From positions 744,001 to 808,000 of the forward strand of contig CANMGS010000002.1 of assembly GCA_947497475.1 (NCBI GenBank): 64,000 nucleotides of DNA, in the 5' to 3' direction. Made by a program: the position numbers and the translations under genes. The stretch is from an uncultured Amylibacter sp. Its GTDB lineage: Bacteria; Pseudomonadota; Alphaproteobacteria; Rhodobacterales; Rhodobacteraceae. The notes under the pieces were generated by a model. It searched no databases, had not been told where the DNA came from, and worked only from the letters and a program-made list of their open reading frames with translations. Each line of letters starts with the position of its first letter. Position 1 is the stretch's first letter. This document shows positions 25,948 through 35,646 of this stretch, piece after piece.

Positions 25948-27131
25948 ACCTTTTGAAACTGCGCTGCTTGCTTTTGGGTCCACGTAACAGTGACCTCAAA
26001 CCCAATATCAATCTGTTCTTCACTATCAACGACATTATGGTCAAATAGCCAAGCACGGCGCTTACCTTCTGCAAAAGCCAATTTTACTTTTTCTGTAATC
26101 GTTGGCTCTGCTAAATTTAATTCGATGCCCTCCATCAATTCTGAAATACCAACACCAGTTAGGGCTGATGTGGCTACAATCTTTGGGTTGCGCTCAGCAG
26201 TATTGAATAAAGGTTCGTCTTTTCCGTCTTCAACAGCGTCGATTTTATTCCAAACTTCCAGCATATTTTGCTGAGCGTCTTCTTCAACCCCCAAATCTGT
26301 CAGAATATCCAAGACATCATGCGCTTGTTCTTCTGTTTCAGGGTGTGAAATATCGCGTACATGCAGAATTAAATCAGCATCTAGTACTTCTTCTAAGGTC
26401 GCACGAAAGGCCGCGACCAACTGTGTTGGAAGATCAGAAATAAAGCCAACAGTATCAGATAGAATAATATCGCGACCAGATGGCAATTTCACAGCGCGCA
26501 TCGTGGGATCAAGCGTAGCAAAAAGCATATCTTTTGCCATAACAGAAGCGCCAGTTATATGATTGAAAATAGTAGATTTTCCAGCATTGGTATACCCAAC
26601 CAAAGCCACTATTGGATATGGGACCTTTTGACGAGCATCACGGTGTAATGTTCGTGTCTTTACGACCTTTGATAACTGGCGTTTCAGGCGTACAATCGCA
26701 TCATCAATCATACGGCGATCGGATTCGATCTGTGTTTCACCTGAACCACCAATAAAACTTAGACCACCCCGCTGGCGTTCAAGGTGGGTCCAACTGCGTA
26801 CAAGACGGGTTTTTTGATACGATAGATGCGCAAGATCAACTTGCAACACACCCTCTCGTGTGGCCGCGCGATCTCCAAAAATTTCTAGGATCAAACCAGT
26901 TCTATCCAGAACCTTAACATCCCATTTCTTTTCAAGATTACGTTGTTGAATGGGCGTAACAGGGCCATCAATCAACACAAGGCCAATGTCTTCGGCCTTA
27001 AAGATAGATTCTAGCTCTTCAAGTTTTCCCTTGCCAAACAAAAGCCCCGCTTGTGGCTTTTTCAAAGGCACAACCATTTCATGGGCGACGTCAAGTTTTA
27101 GGGCATGCGCAAGCGAAACCGCCTCTGCCAA
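25944..27131 (-). CDS. hflX: GTPase HflX
   Basis: At least 395 residues from a TTG at 27131. HflX is a ribosome-associated GTPase that splits stalled or hibernating ribosomes. The N-terminal glycine-rich domain has KPQAGLLFGKGKLEEL (about 24-39); the G domain carries GYTNAGKS (about 177-184), DTVGFISDLP (about 224-233) and the NKID box (about 291). Family homology (VLHPDIWNRENRRSPEHSLAEA) runs about 25 codons upstream of this TTG, up to the hfq stop, yet those codons include no ATG, GTG or TTG. The true start may be a rare codon (ATA at 27212 overlapping the hfq stop, or ATT at 27170). Last gene of the ntr-trk-hfq-hflX run. Confidence 0.95.
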   Translation of the reverse strand: MAEAVSLAHALKLDVAHEMVVPLKKPQAGLLFGKGKLEELESIFKAEDIGLVLIDGPVTPIQQRNLEKKWDVKVLDRTGLILEIFGDRAATREGVLQVDLAHLSYQKTRLVRSWTHLERQRGGLSFIGGSGETQIESDRRMIDDAIVRLKRQLSKVVKTRTLHRDARQKVPYPIVALVGYTNAGKSTIFNHITGASVMAKDMLFATLDPTMRAVKLPSGRDIILSDTVGFISDLPTQLVAAFRATLEEVLDADLILHVRDISHPETEEQAHDVLDILTDLGVEEDAQQNMLEVWNKIDAVEDGKDEPLFNTAERNPKIVATSALTGVGISELMEGIELNLAEPTITEKVKLAFAEGKRRAWLFDHNVVDSEEQIDIGFEVTVTWTQKQAAQFQKV

Positions 27132-27208
27132 AGAATGCTCTGGTGAACGACGGTTTTCACGGTTCCAAATGTCAGGATGTAGGACGCTAACGCGGGTTTC
27201 TGAAGCGC

Positions 27209-27445
27209 CTATTCTCCGTCTCCATCATACAAAACAACAGGTTGCGCAGGCATGATTGTAGAAATCGCATGCTTATAAACCAGTTGTGATTGACCATCAC
27301 GGCGTAGCAAGATGCAGAAGTTATCAAACCACGTGATAACACCTTGAAGTTTTACACCATTGATCAAAAAGACAGTTACGGAATTTTTTTCTTTGCGAAC
27401 GTTATTCAGGAATGCGTCCTGCAAGTTTTGTTTATCGGCAGCCAT
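27209..27445 (-). CDS. hfq: RNA chaperone Hfq
   Basis: 78 residues, typical alphaproteobacterial length with almost no C-terminal tail. Hfq forms a hexameric ring that pairs small RNAs with mRNAs. The Sm1 motif region ([17 protein letters not shown], about 21-37) and the Sm2 motif ([10 protein letters not shown], about 57-66) are intact; YKHAIST is the alphaproteobacterial version of the YKHAISTV signature. It overlaps or abuts hflX immediately downstream and follows trkH by about 132 bp, a gap long enough for its own promoter. Confidence 0.97.
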   Translation of the reverse strand: MAADKQNLQDAFLNNVRKEKNSVTVFLINGVKLQGVITWFDNFCILLRRDGQSQLVYKHAISTIMPAQPVVLYDGDGE

Positions 27446-27577
27446 TTGTCCCAGCTTTCGTTATTGGCTCACATTTGCGCGAGCGTTTTCTTTTTATAAG
27501 CGCGATACTAGACAGCAAATTGGGATTATCCAGAGCAAAGCAACACTTTATATGCGTTTTTTTGCTTAAATGTGCTC

Positions 27578-29083
27578 TTATCGCCAGTAATTTGGGTTAA
27601 ATAGCGCAATAACGGCCACGGTTTCGAGGCGCCCAAGAATCATTGCAATACAAAGAATAGCTTTTGCTCCGTCCGGCAGTAGCGCATAGCTTGCACCATT
27701 CTCTAACGAAATCCCGACTAATGGGCCACATGTGGCTAGAGCAGACATTGCAAAAACTAAAGACTCTTCAAATGAAAGCCCTGTCAATGATAACGCTAAC
27801 ATCACAGTTCCAAGTGTCGATACAAAGACCATTAAAAATATCCAGGCAACAAAAGCTCCCTCGCGACGAATAGATCGGCCACGCTGTCCGGCTCCACCAA
27901 CTGAACTAGGATAGCTTAGGCGCTCCATCTCTCTTAACCCGTGTTTATATAACGCATAGACCCGTAGTAATTTGATGCCACCTGCTGTAGTCGCAACACC
28001 GCCACCTAGAGCAGCTAATCCAATAAAAATTAAACCAGGTGTTCTTAGTCCAGACCAGTTTTGCGCCACATCCCAAGACTGGCTCTCAAACCCTGTCGTT
28101 GTTAAAAATGATAAAATTGTAAAGCTACTGCCCCACAAAGAGCTGATACCAGAAATTGCATCAGTTTGTGTGTTCGCACCGAGCGCCCCTGACCAATGCC
28201 GAATAAAAAGCAATGCAGGAATAAGAGTGATCCAAAGTAAGGCCTGTGTGATCTCTTTATCATGCTTAATAGTACGCCAGTTTTCCTGTTCGCGCCCAGG
28301 AAGGAATGTATTACGGGATACGGCAAAGAATAAAAACATGAACATAATAACCTCACCAAAGAAACCAGCATTTGAACCTGATAACCCCCCAACTGGAGAT
28401 ATACCGCTAGTTGATAAAATAGCCATGGAGTGCGAAACAGCGACCAGCACACGTTCCCCTAAAGCAATTTGCACAATGGCTAGAACGAAGGTTAAGATCA
28501 AATATATCGGAAATATTTGATTGGCGAACTTACTCAACCGTTCTGATACTTCTGCTTTTTGCATTTGTGAGACGGCATCTTTGCGATGTCTTTGTAAGGC
28601 GTAAATCTCGAAACCGCCCATATTTAAAGGCGCAAAAATTGCCATAGCAACCACTAAGATCATAAAGCCACCAAGCCACCCAACTAATGAACGCCACAAA
28701 TGAAGTGGCTCAGACAGCACTTTTGGATCGTCAAATAACGTAGCACCAGTCGTGGTAAGACTGGAAAGCATTTCAAAATATGCCTGAAAAAATGTGGATG
28801 TTTTCACTAATGCAGCGAACGGCATTGCCAAGAAGATTGGTAAGATTACATATGCGGCAAGCATCGTGATTAAATGAGTACTTGCAGATGCACCTTTATC
28901 TTGACGGCGCACAGCAATGCCAAAAATCGCAGTAATAACTCCAAGAAAAGCACCATTATAAAAGAATGTTCGTGCCGTTAACCAATCCTCAAGCCGTATG
29001 GCGTGAAGTACGGGAAAACACATCGCAATACATGATAGCCCCATAAGGACAATAAAGAAAGGAAGGTCAGTTATCCCTTTCAT
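27578..29083 (-). CDS. trkH: Trk-type potassium transporter membrane subunit
   Basis: 501 residues, about ten to twelve membrane segments, with four pore-loop repeats of the K+ channel type. The selectivity-filter stretches are seen around LTTTGATLF (about 107-115), LSTSGISPVGG (about 226-236), LTTTGFESQ (about 327-335) and SALATCGPLVG (about 448-458). With the TrkA subunit it takes up K+ using the membrane potential. The gene follows trkA with four bases between, in the same order as in other Rhodobacterales. Confidence 0.95.
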   Translation of the reverse strand: MKGITDLPFFIVLMGLSCIAMCFPVLHAIRLEDWLTARTFFYNGAFLGVITAIFGIAVRRQDKGASASTHLITMLAAYVILPIFLAMPFAALVKTSTFFQAYFEMLSSLTTTGATLFDDPKVLSEPLHLWRSLVGWLGGFMILVVAMAIFAPLNMGGFEIYALQRHRKDAVSQMQKAEVSERLSKFANQIFPIYLILTFVLAIVQIALGERVLVAVSHSMAILSTSGISPVGGLSGSNAGFFGEVIMFMFLFFAVSRNTFLPGREQENWRTIKHDKEITQALLWITLIPALLFIRHWSGALGANTQTDAISGISSLWGSSFTILSFLTTTGFESQSWDVAQNWSGLRTPGLIFIGLAALGGGVATTAGGIKLLRVYALYKHGLREMERLSYPSSVGGAGQRGRSIRREGAFVAWIFLMVFVSTLGTVMLALSLTGLSFEESLVFAMSALATCGPLVGISLENGASYALLPDGAKAILCIAMILGRLETVAVIALFNPNYWR

Positions 29084-29087
29084 ATTA

Positions 29088-30464
29088 CTAGAAAAAGTCC
29101 ACTTGGACTTGGAATAATGTTTCTACTTTTGATATATCTTCTGAAAGGCAGAAAATAACCACAGTATCCCCATCTTCGATCTTAGTATCGCCTTTGGGGC
29201 GTATGACTTCCGTACCTTTTTGTACGGCGCCCAAGATTGCGCCATCAGGAAATTCAATATCACGTACGCGCATGCCTGCAATTGGAGAGCTGTTTAAGAC
29301 TTGCGCTTCAATCACCTCTGCCTCTGCGTCTCCAATGGAATAAACCTCTTTCACACGTCCATGACGGATATGACGCAAAATAGAAGATACGGTTGTCGCA
29401 CGAGGGTTAATAAATGCATCAATGCGCAAAGGGTCTTTTAGCTCTGTCAAAGATGGGTCATTGACCAAAGCGACGGTCATTGGAACACCCGCTGCTTTCG
29501 CACGTGTACAGCTTAACAAGTTTGTTTTGTCGTCATCAGTCAGAGCCAATAAAGCATCAGCTTGCCCAATATTTGCCTCTTCCAAGAGTTCCATATCCAA
29601 ACCGTCACCATTAAGAACAATCGTTCGAGACAGTGAATCTGCAGCATTTTCTGCACATTCACGGTTCTTCTCAATAATCTTTGCGCGAATACGATCGCCC
29701 TTTTGCTCTAATGTTGACGCAACACGTAAACCAACATTACCGCCACCCAAAATAATCACGCGCTCGCGTTTTTTTACAGTTTTTCCAAAAACCTCGATAC
29801 AACGGGATAGATCGCCATTGTGAACCACAATATAGACCTGATCGTTTGTAAAAAGCTGATCACCCGCACTTGGTACAAATAAACGACCGTCACGACGAAC
29901 CCCTACAACAACTGCGCGCAATGTTGAGAAGAGCTCTGATAGCTGGCGCAATGGTGTGTTTAAAACTGGGCAATCTTCATCTAATTCAATCCCAATAAGC
30001 TTTGCTTGCCCCTCTAAAAAGGGCTCTGTGTCAAATGTCGATGGAGATTCAATTTGTTGCAAAGCTGTCTTTGCAACTTCTAATTCTGGCGAGATTACCA
30101 CATCAATTGGCAAATGATCACGTTGGTAAAGATCAGAATAAATCACATCCAAATAAGATTGTGATCTCAAGCGCGCAATTTTACGAGGGATTGAAAACAC
30201 AGAATGCGCCACCTGACACGTCACCATGTTCACTTCATCCGAAAACGTCGCAGCAATGATCATATCTGCATCATTCGCCCCTGCGCGTGCTAAAACATCA
30301 GGATAGGACGCAAAACCCGTGATACCACCAACATCCAGTGTATCCGTCGCTCGAGCAACCAATTCGGCATTATTATCCACAACAGTAACATCATTTCGTT
30401 CTGATGACAGATGTCGTGCGATTTGCCAGCCAACTTGGCCAGCCCCACATATGATGACCTTCAT
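29088..30464 (-). CDS. trkA: Trk system potassium regulatory subunit TrkA
   Basis: 458 residues from the ATG at 30464, which follows AGGAGG by five bases; the frame is open eight codons further but lacks a site. Two RCK-N NAD-binding domains (GAGQVGWQIARHL at about 7-19 and GGGNVGLRVAS at about 238-248), each followed by an RCK-C domain, is the standard TrkA layout. It forms the cytoplasmic gating ring of TrkH, responding to NAD(H) or ATP/ADP. It sits between ntrX and trkH, as in the alphaproteobacterial nitrogen cluster. Confidence 0.96.
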   Translation of the reverse strand: MKVIICGAGQVGWQIARHLSSERNDVTVVDNNAELVARATDTLDVGGITGFASYPDVLARAGANDADMIIAATFSDEVNMVTCQVAHSVFSIPRKIARLRSQSYLDVIYSDLYQRDHLPIDVVISPELEVAKTALQQIESPSTFDTEPFLEGQAKLIGIELDEDCPVLNTPLRQLSELFSTLRAVVVGVRRDGRLFVPSAGDQLFTNDQVYIVVHNGDLSRCIEVFGKTVKKRERVIILGGGNVGLRVASTLEQKGDRIRAKIIEKNRECAENAADSLSRTIVLNGDGLDMELLEEANIGQADALLALTDDDKTNLLSCTRAKAAGVPMTVALVNDPSLTELKDPLRIDAFINPRATTVSSILRHIRHGRVKEVYSIGDAEAEVIEAQVLNSSPIAGMRVRDIEFPDGAILGAVQKGTEVIRPKGDTKIEDGDTVVIFCLSEDISKVETLFQVQVDFF

Positions 30465-30539
30465 TTCGGCCTCCTGATCAAAGCGCAAAAGTCAGCGCAA
30501 TCGCAAATAGTTCGCAAATTCATAGGTCTAGGTCAATGT

Positions 30540-31943
30540 TTAACCTTGATCTGCCTCATCATCAATTTCCGCGACCCTTGCACCAGACTTATTTGTTGTA
30601 ATCACATTCAATGATTTCAATTTACGGTGCAATGCTGAGCGTTCCATACCAACAAAATTCGCTGTCTTAGATATATTACCGCCAAACCGATTGATTTGCG
30701 CCATCAAATAATCGCGTTCAAACATCTCGCGTGCTTCACGTAGTGGCAGCATTGCAAAGGTTTTTTGAGCAGGACCGGTGTCATTTTCAACAGTAGAATT
30801 ATTAGGCAATTCACTTGGTTCTATATCACCAGTATCAGCTCCTAGAACCAGTACACGTTCTATAATGTTGCGCAATTGGCGAACATTACCTGGCCATGGC
30901 ATTGTTTGTAACATCGCGGCTGTTTCTTCTGAAAGATTACGCATAGGCAATCCTTGAGATTTGTGAAGTTCAGAAATGAAATGCTCTGCAAGTACAGGTA
31001 TATCTTCACGACGATCTTCTAGTGCTGGCACTTCAATCGGGACTACATTTAAACGGTGATATAATTCTTCACGGAAATTACCCGCTGCTATTTCATCCAA
31101 TAAATTCTTGTTCGTAGCAGATACAACGCGCATATCTACGCGCACTTTATCCGAGCCCCCAACTCGCGTGAATTGTTGATCCACCAAAACACGAAGGATT
31201 TTAGATTGCGTGCCCACTGGCATATCCGCGATTTCATCAAAAAAGACAAAGCCACCATGTGCTTGTTCTAATAAGCCTGGTTCATGCCCTCGTTCAGTAG
31301 TCTCACGCCCAAATAAGACTTCTTCCATACGTTCAGGTTCTATTGTTGCGGAGTTTACAGAGACAAATGGTGCATTAGATCTGTCTGAGTTTGCATGAAT
31401 ATATCGTGCGGCAACTTCTTTTCCTGATCCGGATGGGCCGCGTAACATAACACGCCCGTTTGTTTTAGTAACTTTATCAAGTTGTGTTTTTAACGCTTTA
31501 AAAACCACACTATCACCAACCATTGTCGAAGACGTAATATCGCGAACTTTCAAAGCCGCATTTTCACGGCGCAAACGCGATGTTTCCATAGCGCGCGAAA
31601 TGACAACCATCAATTGGTCGATGTTAAATGGTTTTTGAATAAAATCGTAAGCACCTTGCTTAATCGCGGCAACTGCAATTTCAATATTTCCATGGCCTGA
31701 AATAATAACGATAGGAATATCAGGATTATCACGTCGCACCGTTTTAAGAATATCAATCCCATCAAGCTTACTTTCTTTAAGCCATATATCGAGAATAATA
31801 AGGTCTGGAGCCTCATTGTTAATTTCATAGAATGTATCATCAGAATTAGCCGCCAGCCGCGTCGTATAACCCTCGTCCACCAAAATATCTGACACCAATT
31901 CACGAATGTCTTTTTCGTCGTCTACTACTAAAATATCGCCCAT
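30540..31943 (-). CDS. ntrX: Nitrogen response regulator NtrX
   Basis: 467 residues. Receiver domain (about 1-120) with phospho-acceptor Asp52 (LIILDIWLKES) and the acidic pair DDE at 8-10; AAA+ domain with Walker A GPSGSGKE (about 168-175) and Walker B FVFFDEIADMP; C-terminal Fis-type helix-turn-helix (GGNISKTANFVGMERSALHRK, landmarks about 423-443). The position of the sigma-54-contacting GAFTGA loop reads VLFGRETTERGHEPG, so that loop is missing; the protein may not activate sigma-54 promoters. It pairs with NtrY, 18 bp upstream, controlling nitrogen and, in Rhodobacterales, redox or envelope genes. Confidence 0.95.
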   Translation of the reverse strand: MGDILVVDDEKDIRELVSDILVDEGYTTRLAANSDDTFYEINNEAPDLIILDIWLKESKLDGIDILKTVRRDNPDIPIVIISGHGNIEIAVAAIKQGAYDFIQKPFNIDQLMVVISRAMETSRLRRENAALKVRDITSSTMVGDSVVFKALKTQLDKVTKTNGRVMLRGPSGSGKEVAARYIHANSDRSNAPFVSVNSATIEPERMEEVLFGRETTERGHEPGLLEQAHGGFVFFDEIADMPVGTQSKILRVLVDQQFTRVGGSDKVRVDMRVVSATNKNLLDEIAAGNFREELYHRLNVVPIEVPALEDRREDIPVLAEHFISELHKSQGLPMRNLSEETAAMLQTMPWPGNVRQLRNIIERVLVLGADTGDIEPSELPNNSTVENDTGPAQKTFAMLPLREAREMFERDYLMAQINRFGGNISKTANFVGMERSALHRKLKSLNVITTNKSGARVAEIDDEADQG

Positions 31944-31961
31944 ATTACTTTCCTTTGACCC

Positions 31962-34223
31962 TTACGCTACTTTGGCTTTATCAGGTTCTTGTTTTTCTTG
32001 GTTTACCACTGGCAACACAATACGCGCCATAGCCCCTATGTGTTTATTGCCTTTAAACTTCGGCGCATCAAGTAATTCTAATGTGCCTCCGTGTTCTTCA
32101 ATAATTTTCTTAACAATTGGCAGTCCTAAACCTGTCCCGCTTTCGCGATTAGTAACATAAGGTTCAAACAATCTAGAACGTTGTTCTTTAGGTAATCCAA
32201 TACCATTGTCTTGTATCGAAATAATTATTGTATCTTCTTGGCTCTCAACCAGAACTCTGATTTCTGGCGCGTAATCATCTGTCTTATTTGCAGCACAATA
32301 ACTATCAATTGCCTCGCCAGCATTTTTAATCAAATTCGTTAATGCTTGCGAAATCATAGTGCCATCTAGATTTACATCCACCCTTTTACGGCTGTTTTTT
32401 AATTTTATATTAATATCCTGCCGGGCATTTTGTTGTAACAGTACTGCATCATCGATCAATTTAGACAAGTTCTGTGAACGGCGTTCTGGCTCAGGCATAC
32501 GTGCGAATTTTGAAAACTCATCAACAATACGGCGCAAATCATTCGTTTGGCGGATAATTACATCTGTATATTGCTCTAATGTATCTGATTGTTCGCCAAC
32601 TAGTGGCGCAAATTTGCGGCGCATCCGTTCTGCTGACAATTGTATCGGCGTTAGCGGGTTCTTAATTTCATGAGCAATACGACGCGCGACATCACCCCAA
32701 GCGGCCATACGTTGCGCAGATACAAGATCCGTTACATCATCAAAAGTAACAACATATCCTTCAAGTATACCTTCATCAGCCATACGCGCTGCAATACGTA
32801 CTAACAGAATTTCGGCATTACCTGCGCGTGTTAAGCTGATTTCATCTTGGCGTGTTTGCCCGCCTTTTTCTTGGCTCTGCTCAAAGAGTGTCGCAAATTC
32901 TGGAACTGCTTTTTTTATCGTTTTTCCCACAACTTTGGCCGCATCAATCTCTAACAAACGTGATGCCGCTGTATTCAGCACTTCAATTTTTCCATTTGGA
33001 GCCAAACCAATCACGCCAGTAGAAACACCAGTTAGAACACTATCGAATAAACGGCGGCGACTTTCTGTACGCTCATTTACATCAATAAGGTCATCGCGCT
33101 GACGTTTTACTTGTTGTGTCATACGGTTAAAAATACGACCAAGCATTGCGATCTCATCATCACCAGTTTCTTCGCGAACTCGAACAGTTAAATCTCCAGC
33201 TCCAACACGTTGCGCCGCACCTGCAAGCTTACCAACTGGACGGGCAAGACGTTCTGCAAACCAAAGCCCAAGCCAAATTGCAGACAAGATAACAAAGAAT
33301 GCAAAACCTAGGTAAATCAACCCAAGATCAAATAGCATTCTTCCCCGTTCGCTTTCCAATTGATTATACAAAGCCGCAGTTTCTTTAGTTTCATCTAATA
33401 GTGATAGAATATCACCATCTACTGTTCGCGAAACCAAAAGATAATGATCAAGAAAGTTTGGAAGTTTTAATAAAGCTCTAAACTCATTGTTCTCCCAGTC
33501 TCTGATGATGGCAGTCTTATTCTCATCAGCGACATCAAAATCAGCTTGTGAAGGTGGTTCGTAATCAAACAGATAGCTACGATCACCGCGTGCGATTAAT
33601 TCAGAACTACTATCAATCACATAAGCTTCTTTCAAACCACGCTGAACCAGAGATTGAGCTTGTATCAAAGCATCTCTGACACTCGCCGTTTCTAATAGCG
33701 GAAATCTACGCTTTTGATTAACCAGATACTGACCCAAAAATGCAGCATCATCCGTTAGATCACTCGTCTGCTCGGCTTCATATGCTTCAGCTGCTGATAG
33801 TGATGTTCCAACGGCATCACGAACACGTTCAGAGAACCATCCTTCGATACCAATATTCAATGTAACGGTCGCGAATACGGCCACTAAAACAGTTGGAATA
33901 AATGCAACAGCAGCAAATACTGCGCTAAGGCGCATGTGCAGCCGAGAACCTGCAGACTTTGCACGGCGTGCAGCAATCATCTGCATTATGCGTTGTGCAA
34001 CAAGGGCAACAATCACCAGAACGTAAACAAAATCTGCTAAAAGAATAGTACGAAACAGCCCAGGTGAAATTTGGCTCCCAAAACGATTTAACAGCAAAAC
34101 CGTTGTAACAAGTAGAATGGGGCCTAATGCAACAAGACACAACGTAATTGCGCTTTGAACATTTCGGCGCTTACGCCAAACATTCAGTCGGTTAATCTTA
34201 TTAAGAAGTGGAAACTGTCTCAT
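31962..34223 (-). CDS. ntrY: Sensor histidine kinase NtrY
   Basis: 753 residues. Membrane segments near the N-terminus (about 28-48, 57-77, 100-125) and another near 300-320 bracket a periplasmic sensing region; then come a HAMP domain (about 325-380), a PAS domain (about 395-500), the dimerisation box RIAHEIKNPLTPIQ (His near 517-520) and an HATPase with NLIKNAGEAID and GLGLPIVKKII. NtrY phosphorylates NtrX, 18 bp downstream. The full set of domains is intact. Located between ntrC and ntrX. Confidence 0.96.
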   Translation of the reverse strand: MRQFPLLNKINRLNVWRKRRNVQSAITLCLVALGPILLVTTVLLLNRFGSQISPGLFRTILLADFVYVLVIVALVAQRIMQMIAARRAKSAGSRLHMRLSAVFAAVAFIPTVLVAVFATVTLNIGIEGWFSERVRDAVGTSLSAAEAYEAEQTSDLTDDAAFLGQYLVNQKRRFPLLETASVRDALIQAQSLVQRGLKEAYVIDSSSELIARGDRSYLFDYEPPSQADFDVADENKTAIIRDWENNEFRALLKLPNFLDHYLLVSRTVDGDILSLLDETKETAALYNQLESERGRMLFDLGLIYLGFAFFVILSAIWLGLWFAERLARPVGKLAGAAQRVGAGDLTVRVREETGDDEIAMLGRIFNRMTQQVKRQRDDLIDVNERTESRRRLFDSVLTGVSTGVIGLAPNGKIEVLNTAASRLLEIDAAKVVGKTIKKAVPEFATLFEQSQEKGGQTRQDEISLTRAGNAEILLVRIAARMADEGILEGYVVTFDDVTDLVSAQRMAAWGDVARRIAHEIKNPLTPIQLSAERMRRKFAPLVGEQSDTLEQYTDVIIRQTNDLRRIVDEFSKFARMPEPERRSQNLSKLIDDAVLLQQNARQDINIKLKNSRKRVDVNLDGTMISQALTNLIKNAGEAIDSYCAANKTDDYAPEIRVLVESQEDTIIISIQDNGIGLPKEQRSRLFEPYVTNRESGTGLGLPIVKKIIEEHGGTLELLDAPKFKGNKHIGAMARIVLPVVNQEKQEPDKAKVA

Positions 34224-34266
34224 TCTGCCCGAGTCGTTCCATTATTACATTAGTACTGTGGCAGTT

Positions 34267-35646
34267 TTACATCATTTTCTTAGTGCGTGTCACCTGTATA
34301 TCGAGATCATTAATCTTTTTTCTCAATGTATTTCGGTTAATCCCGAGTAATTCAGCTGTTTTTATCTGATTTCCACGTGTTGCAGACAAAGCCAATGCAA
34401 TTAGAGGCAACTCAACTTCGCGTAAAATACGGTTATACAAACCTGGAGGCGGCAATTGATCACCGTGCAAATCAAAATAACGTTTCAAATGCGCTTCAAC
34501 AGCAGATGATAAACGTTCATTTCCCAAAGGAACCCCTTCTGGTTTGGCTTTCGGCATCTGTTTTAAGGTGTCCTCAATAAATTGAGCCGATATCTCTTCT
34601 TCAGTACATAAAACAGCAACCCGTTGAACGAAATTTTGCAATTCTCGTACATTTCCAAGCCACAAAGCCGCACGCATATGGTCCAATGCTTTGCTTGCTA
34701 TTGATTTCAATGGCTGCCCTTCCGAAGCAATCTTTTGTAGAAAATGCACTGTAAGCTCTGAAATATCGTCCATACGATCGCGCAACGGCGGTAGTGAGAT
34801 TGGTATGACACTTAAACGATAAAACAAATCCTCACGGAACAAACCTTCATTTACCAAATTGGCCAACGGTTTTTGAGTCGATGATATAAAACGAAGACTT
34901 TTATCCATAACAACAGGCGCTTGCATCAAATCCAACAAACGCAATTGGGCATCTGCTGGCATTTCTGCAATCTCATCAAGATATACAGTTGCGCCATTCG
35001 CCGTTTTGTCTTCATCTTGTAGAACCTGTTCAATAACTTCAGGCGTAGCTGACGCTGCACTAATTGTAACCAATGAGGCCGAACCACGGCGCCCTAAATC
35101 GTGCAGTGTTTTTGCTAACAGGTTTTTACCAGTGCCACTTTCGCCCGTAATCATAACATTCAGATCAGTATTTAGAACCCGCGCGACCACGCGATATACT
35201 TCTTGCATCGCTGGAGAACTACCCACCAACGGTAGATTTTGACCGCTGTTCATTGCTGTTGCTGTAGGTGCTGCAACCATATTTGATTGGCTTAAAGCTC
35301 TACTAACTTTGGATAACAACTCTTTTAGATCAAACGGTTTTGGCAAATAATCATAAGCACCGTGTTCTGATGCTTTAATCGCAGTCATCACGGTATTTTG
35401 TGCTGAGATAATAATAACAGGAAGGTTTGGACGTTTCTTGTGAATTTGCGGTAGCAAATCCAAGCCATTACCATCTGGCATCATCACATCAGAGACAACA
35501 ACATCCCCCTCACCCTCTTCTACCCAACGCCATAAAGTAGAAACGCTGCCTGTAGAACGCACTTTACATCCAGCTCTAGTCAAAGCTTGCGTTAGAACCG
35601 TTCGAATTGTGCGATCATCATCTGCGACTATGACTGTTCCGTCCAT
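34267..35646 (-). CDS. ntrC: Nitrogen regulator NtrC lacking the GAFTGA loop
   Basis: 459 residues. Receiver domain with Asp53 (VVVSDVMMPDGNG), AAA+ domain with Walker A GESGTGKN (about 164-171) and Walker B VYLDEIAEM, and a C-terminal Fis-type helix-turn-helix (GNQIKTAELLGINRNTLRK, about 427-445). Between the Walker boxes the usual ELFGxxxGAFTGA segment is replaced by a short EQVLQDEDKTANGA stretch. Rhodobacter capsulatus NtrC likewise lacks GAFTGA and works with the housekeeping sigma factor, so the same is expected here. The first base of the gene overlaps the last base of ntrB; they form the NtrB/NtrC two-component pair for nitrogen limitation. Confidence 0.96.
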   Translation of the reverse strand: MDGTVIVADDDRTIRTVLTQALTRAGCKVRSTGSVSTLWRWVEEGEGDVVVSDVMMPDGNGLDLLPQIHKKRPNLPVIIISAQNTVMTAIKASEHGAYDYLPKPFDLKELLSKVSRALSQSNMVAAPTATAMNSGQNLPLVGSSPAMQEVYRVVARVLNTDLNVMITGESGTGKNLLAKTLHDLGRRGSASLVTISAASATPEVIEQVLQDEDKTANGATVYLDEIAEMPADAQLRLLDLMQAPVVMDKSLRFISSTQKPLANLVNEGLFREDLFYRLSVIPISLPPLRDRMDDISELTVHFLQKIASEGQPLKSIASKALDHMRAALWLGNVRELQNFVQRVAVLCTEEEISAQFIEDTLKQMPKAKPEGVPLGNERLSSAVEAHLKRYFDLHGDQLPPPGLYNRILREVELPLIALALSATRGNQIKTAELLGINRNTLRKKINDLDIQVTRTKKMM

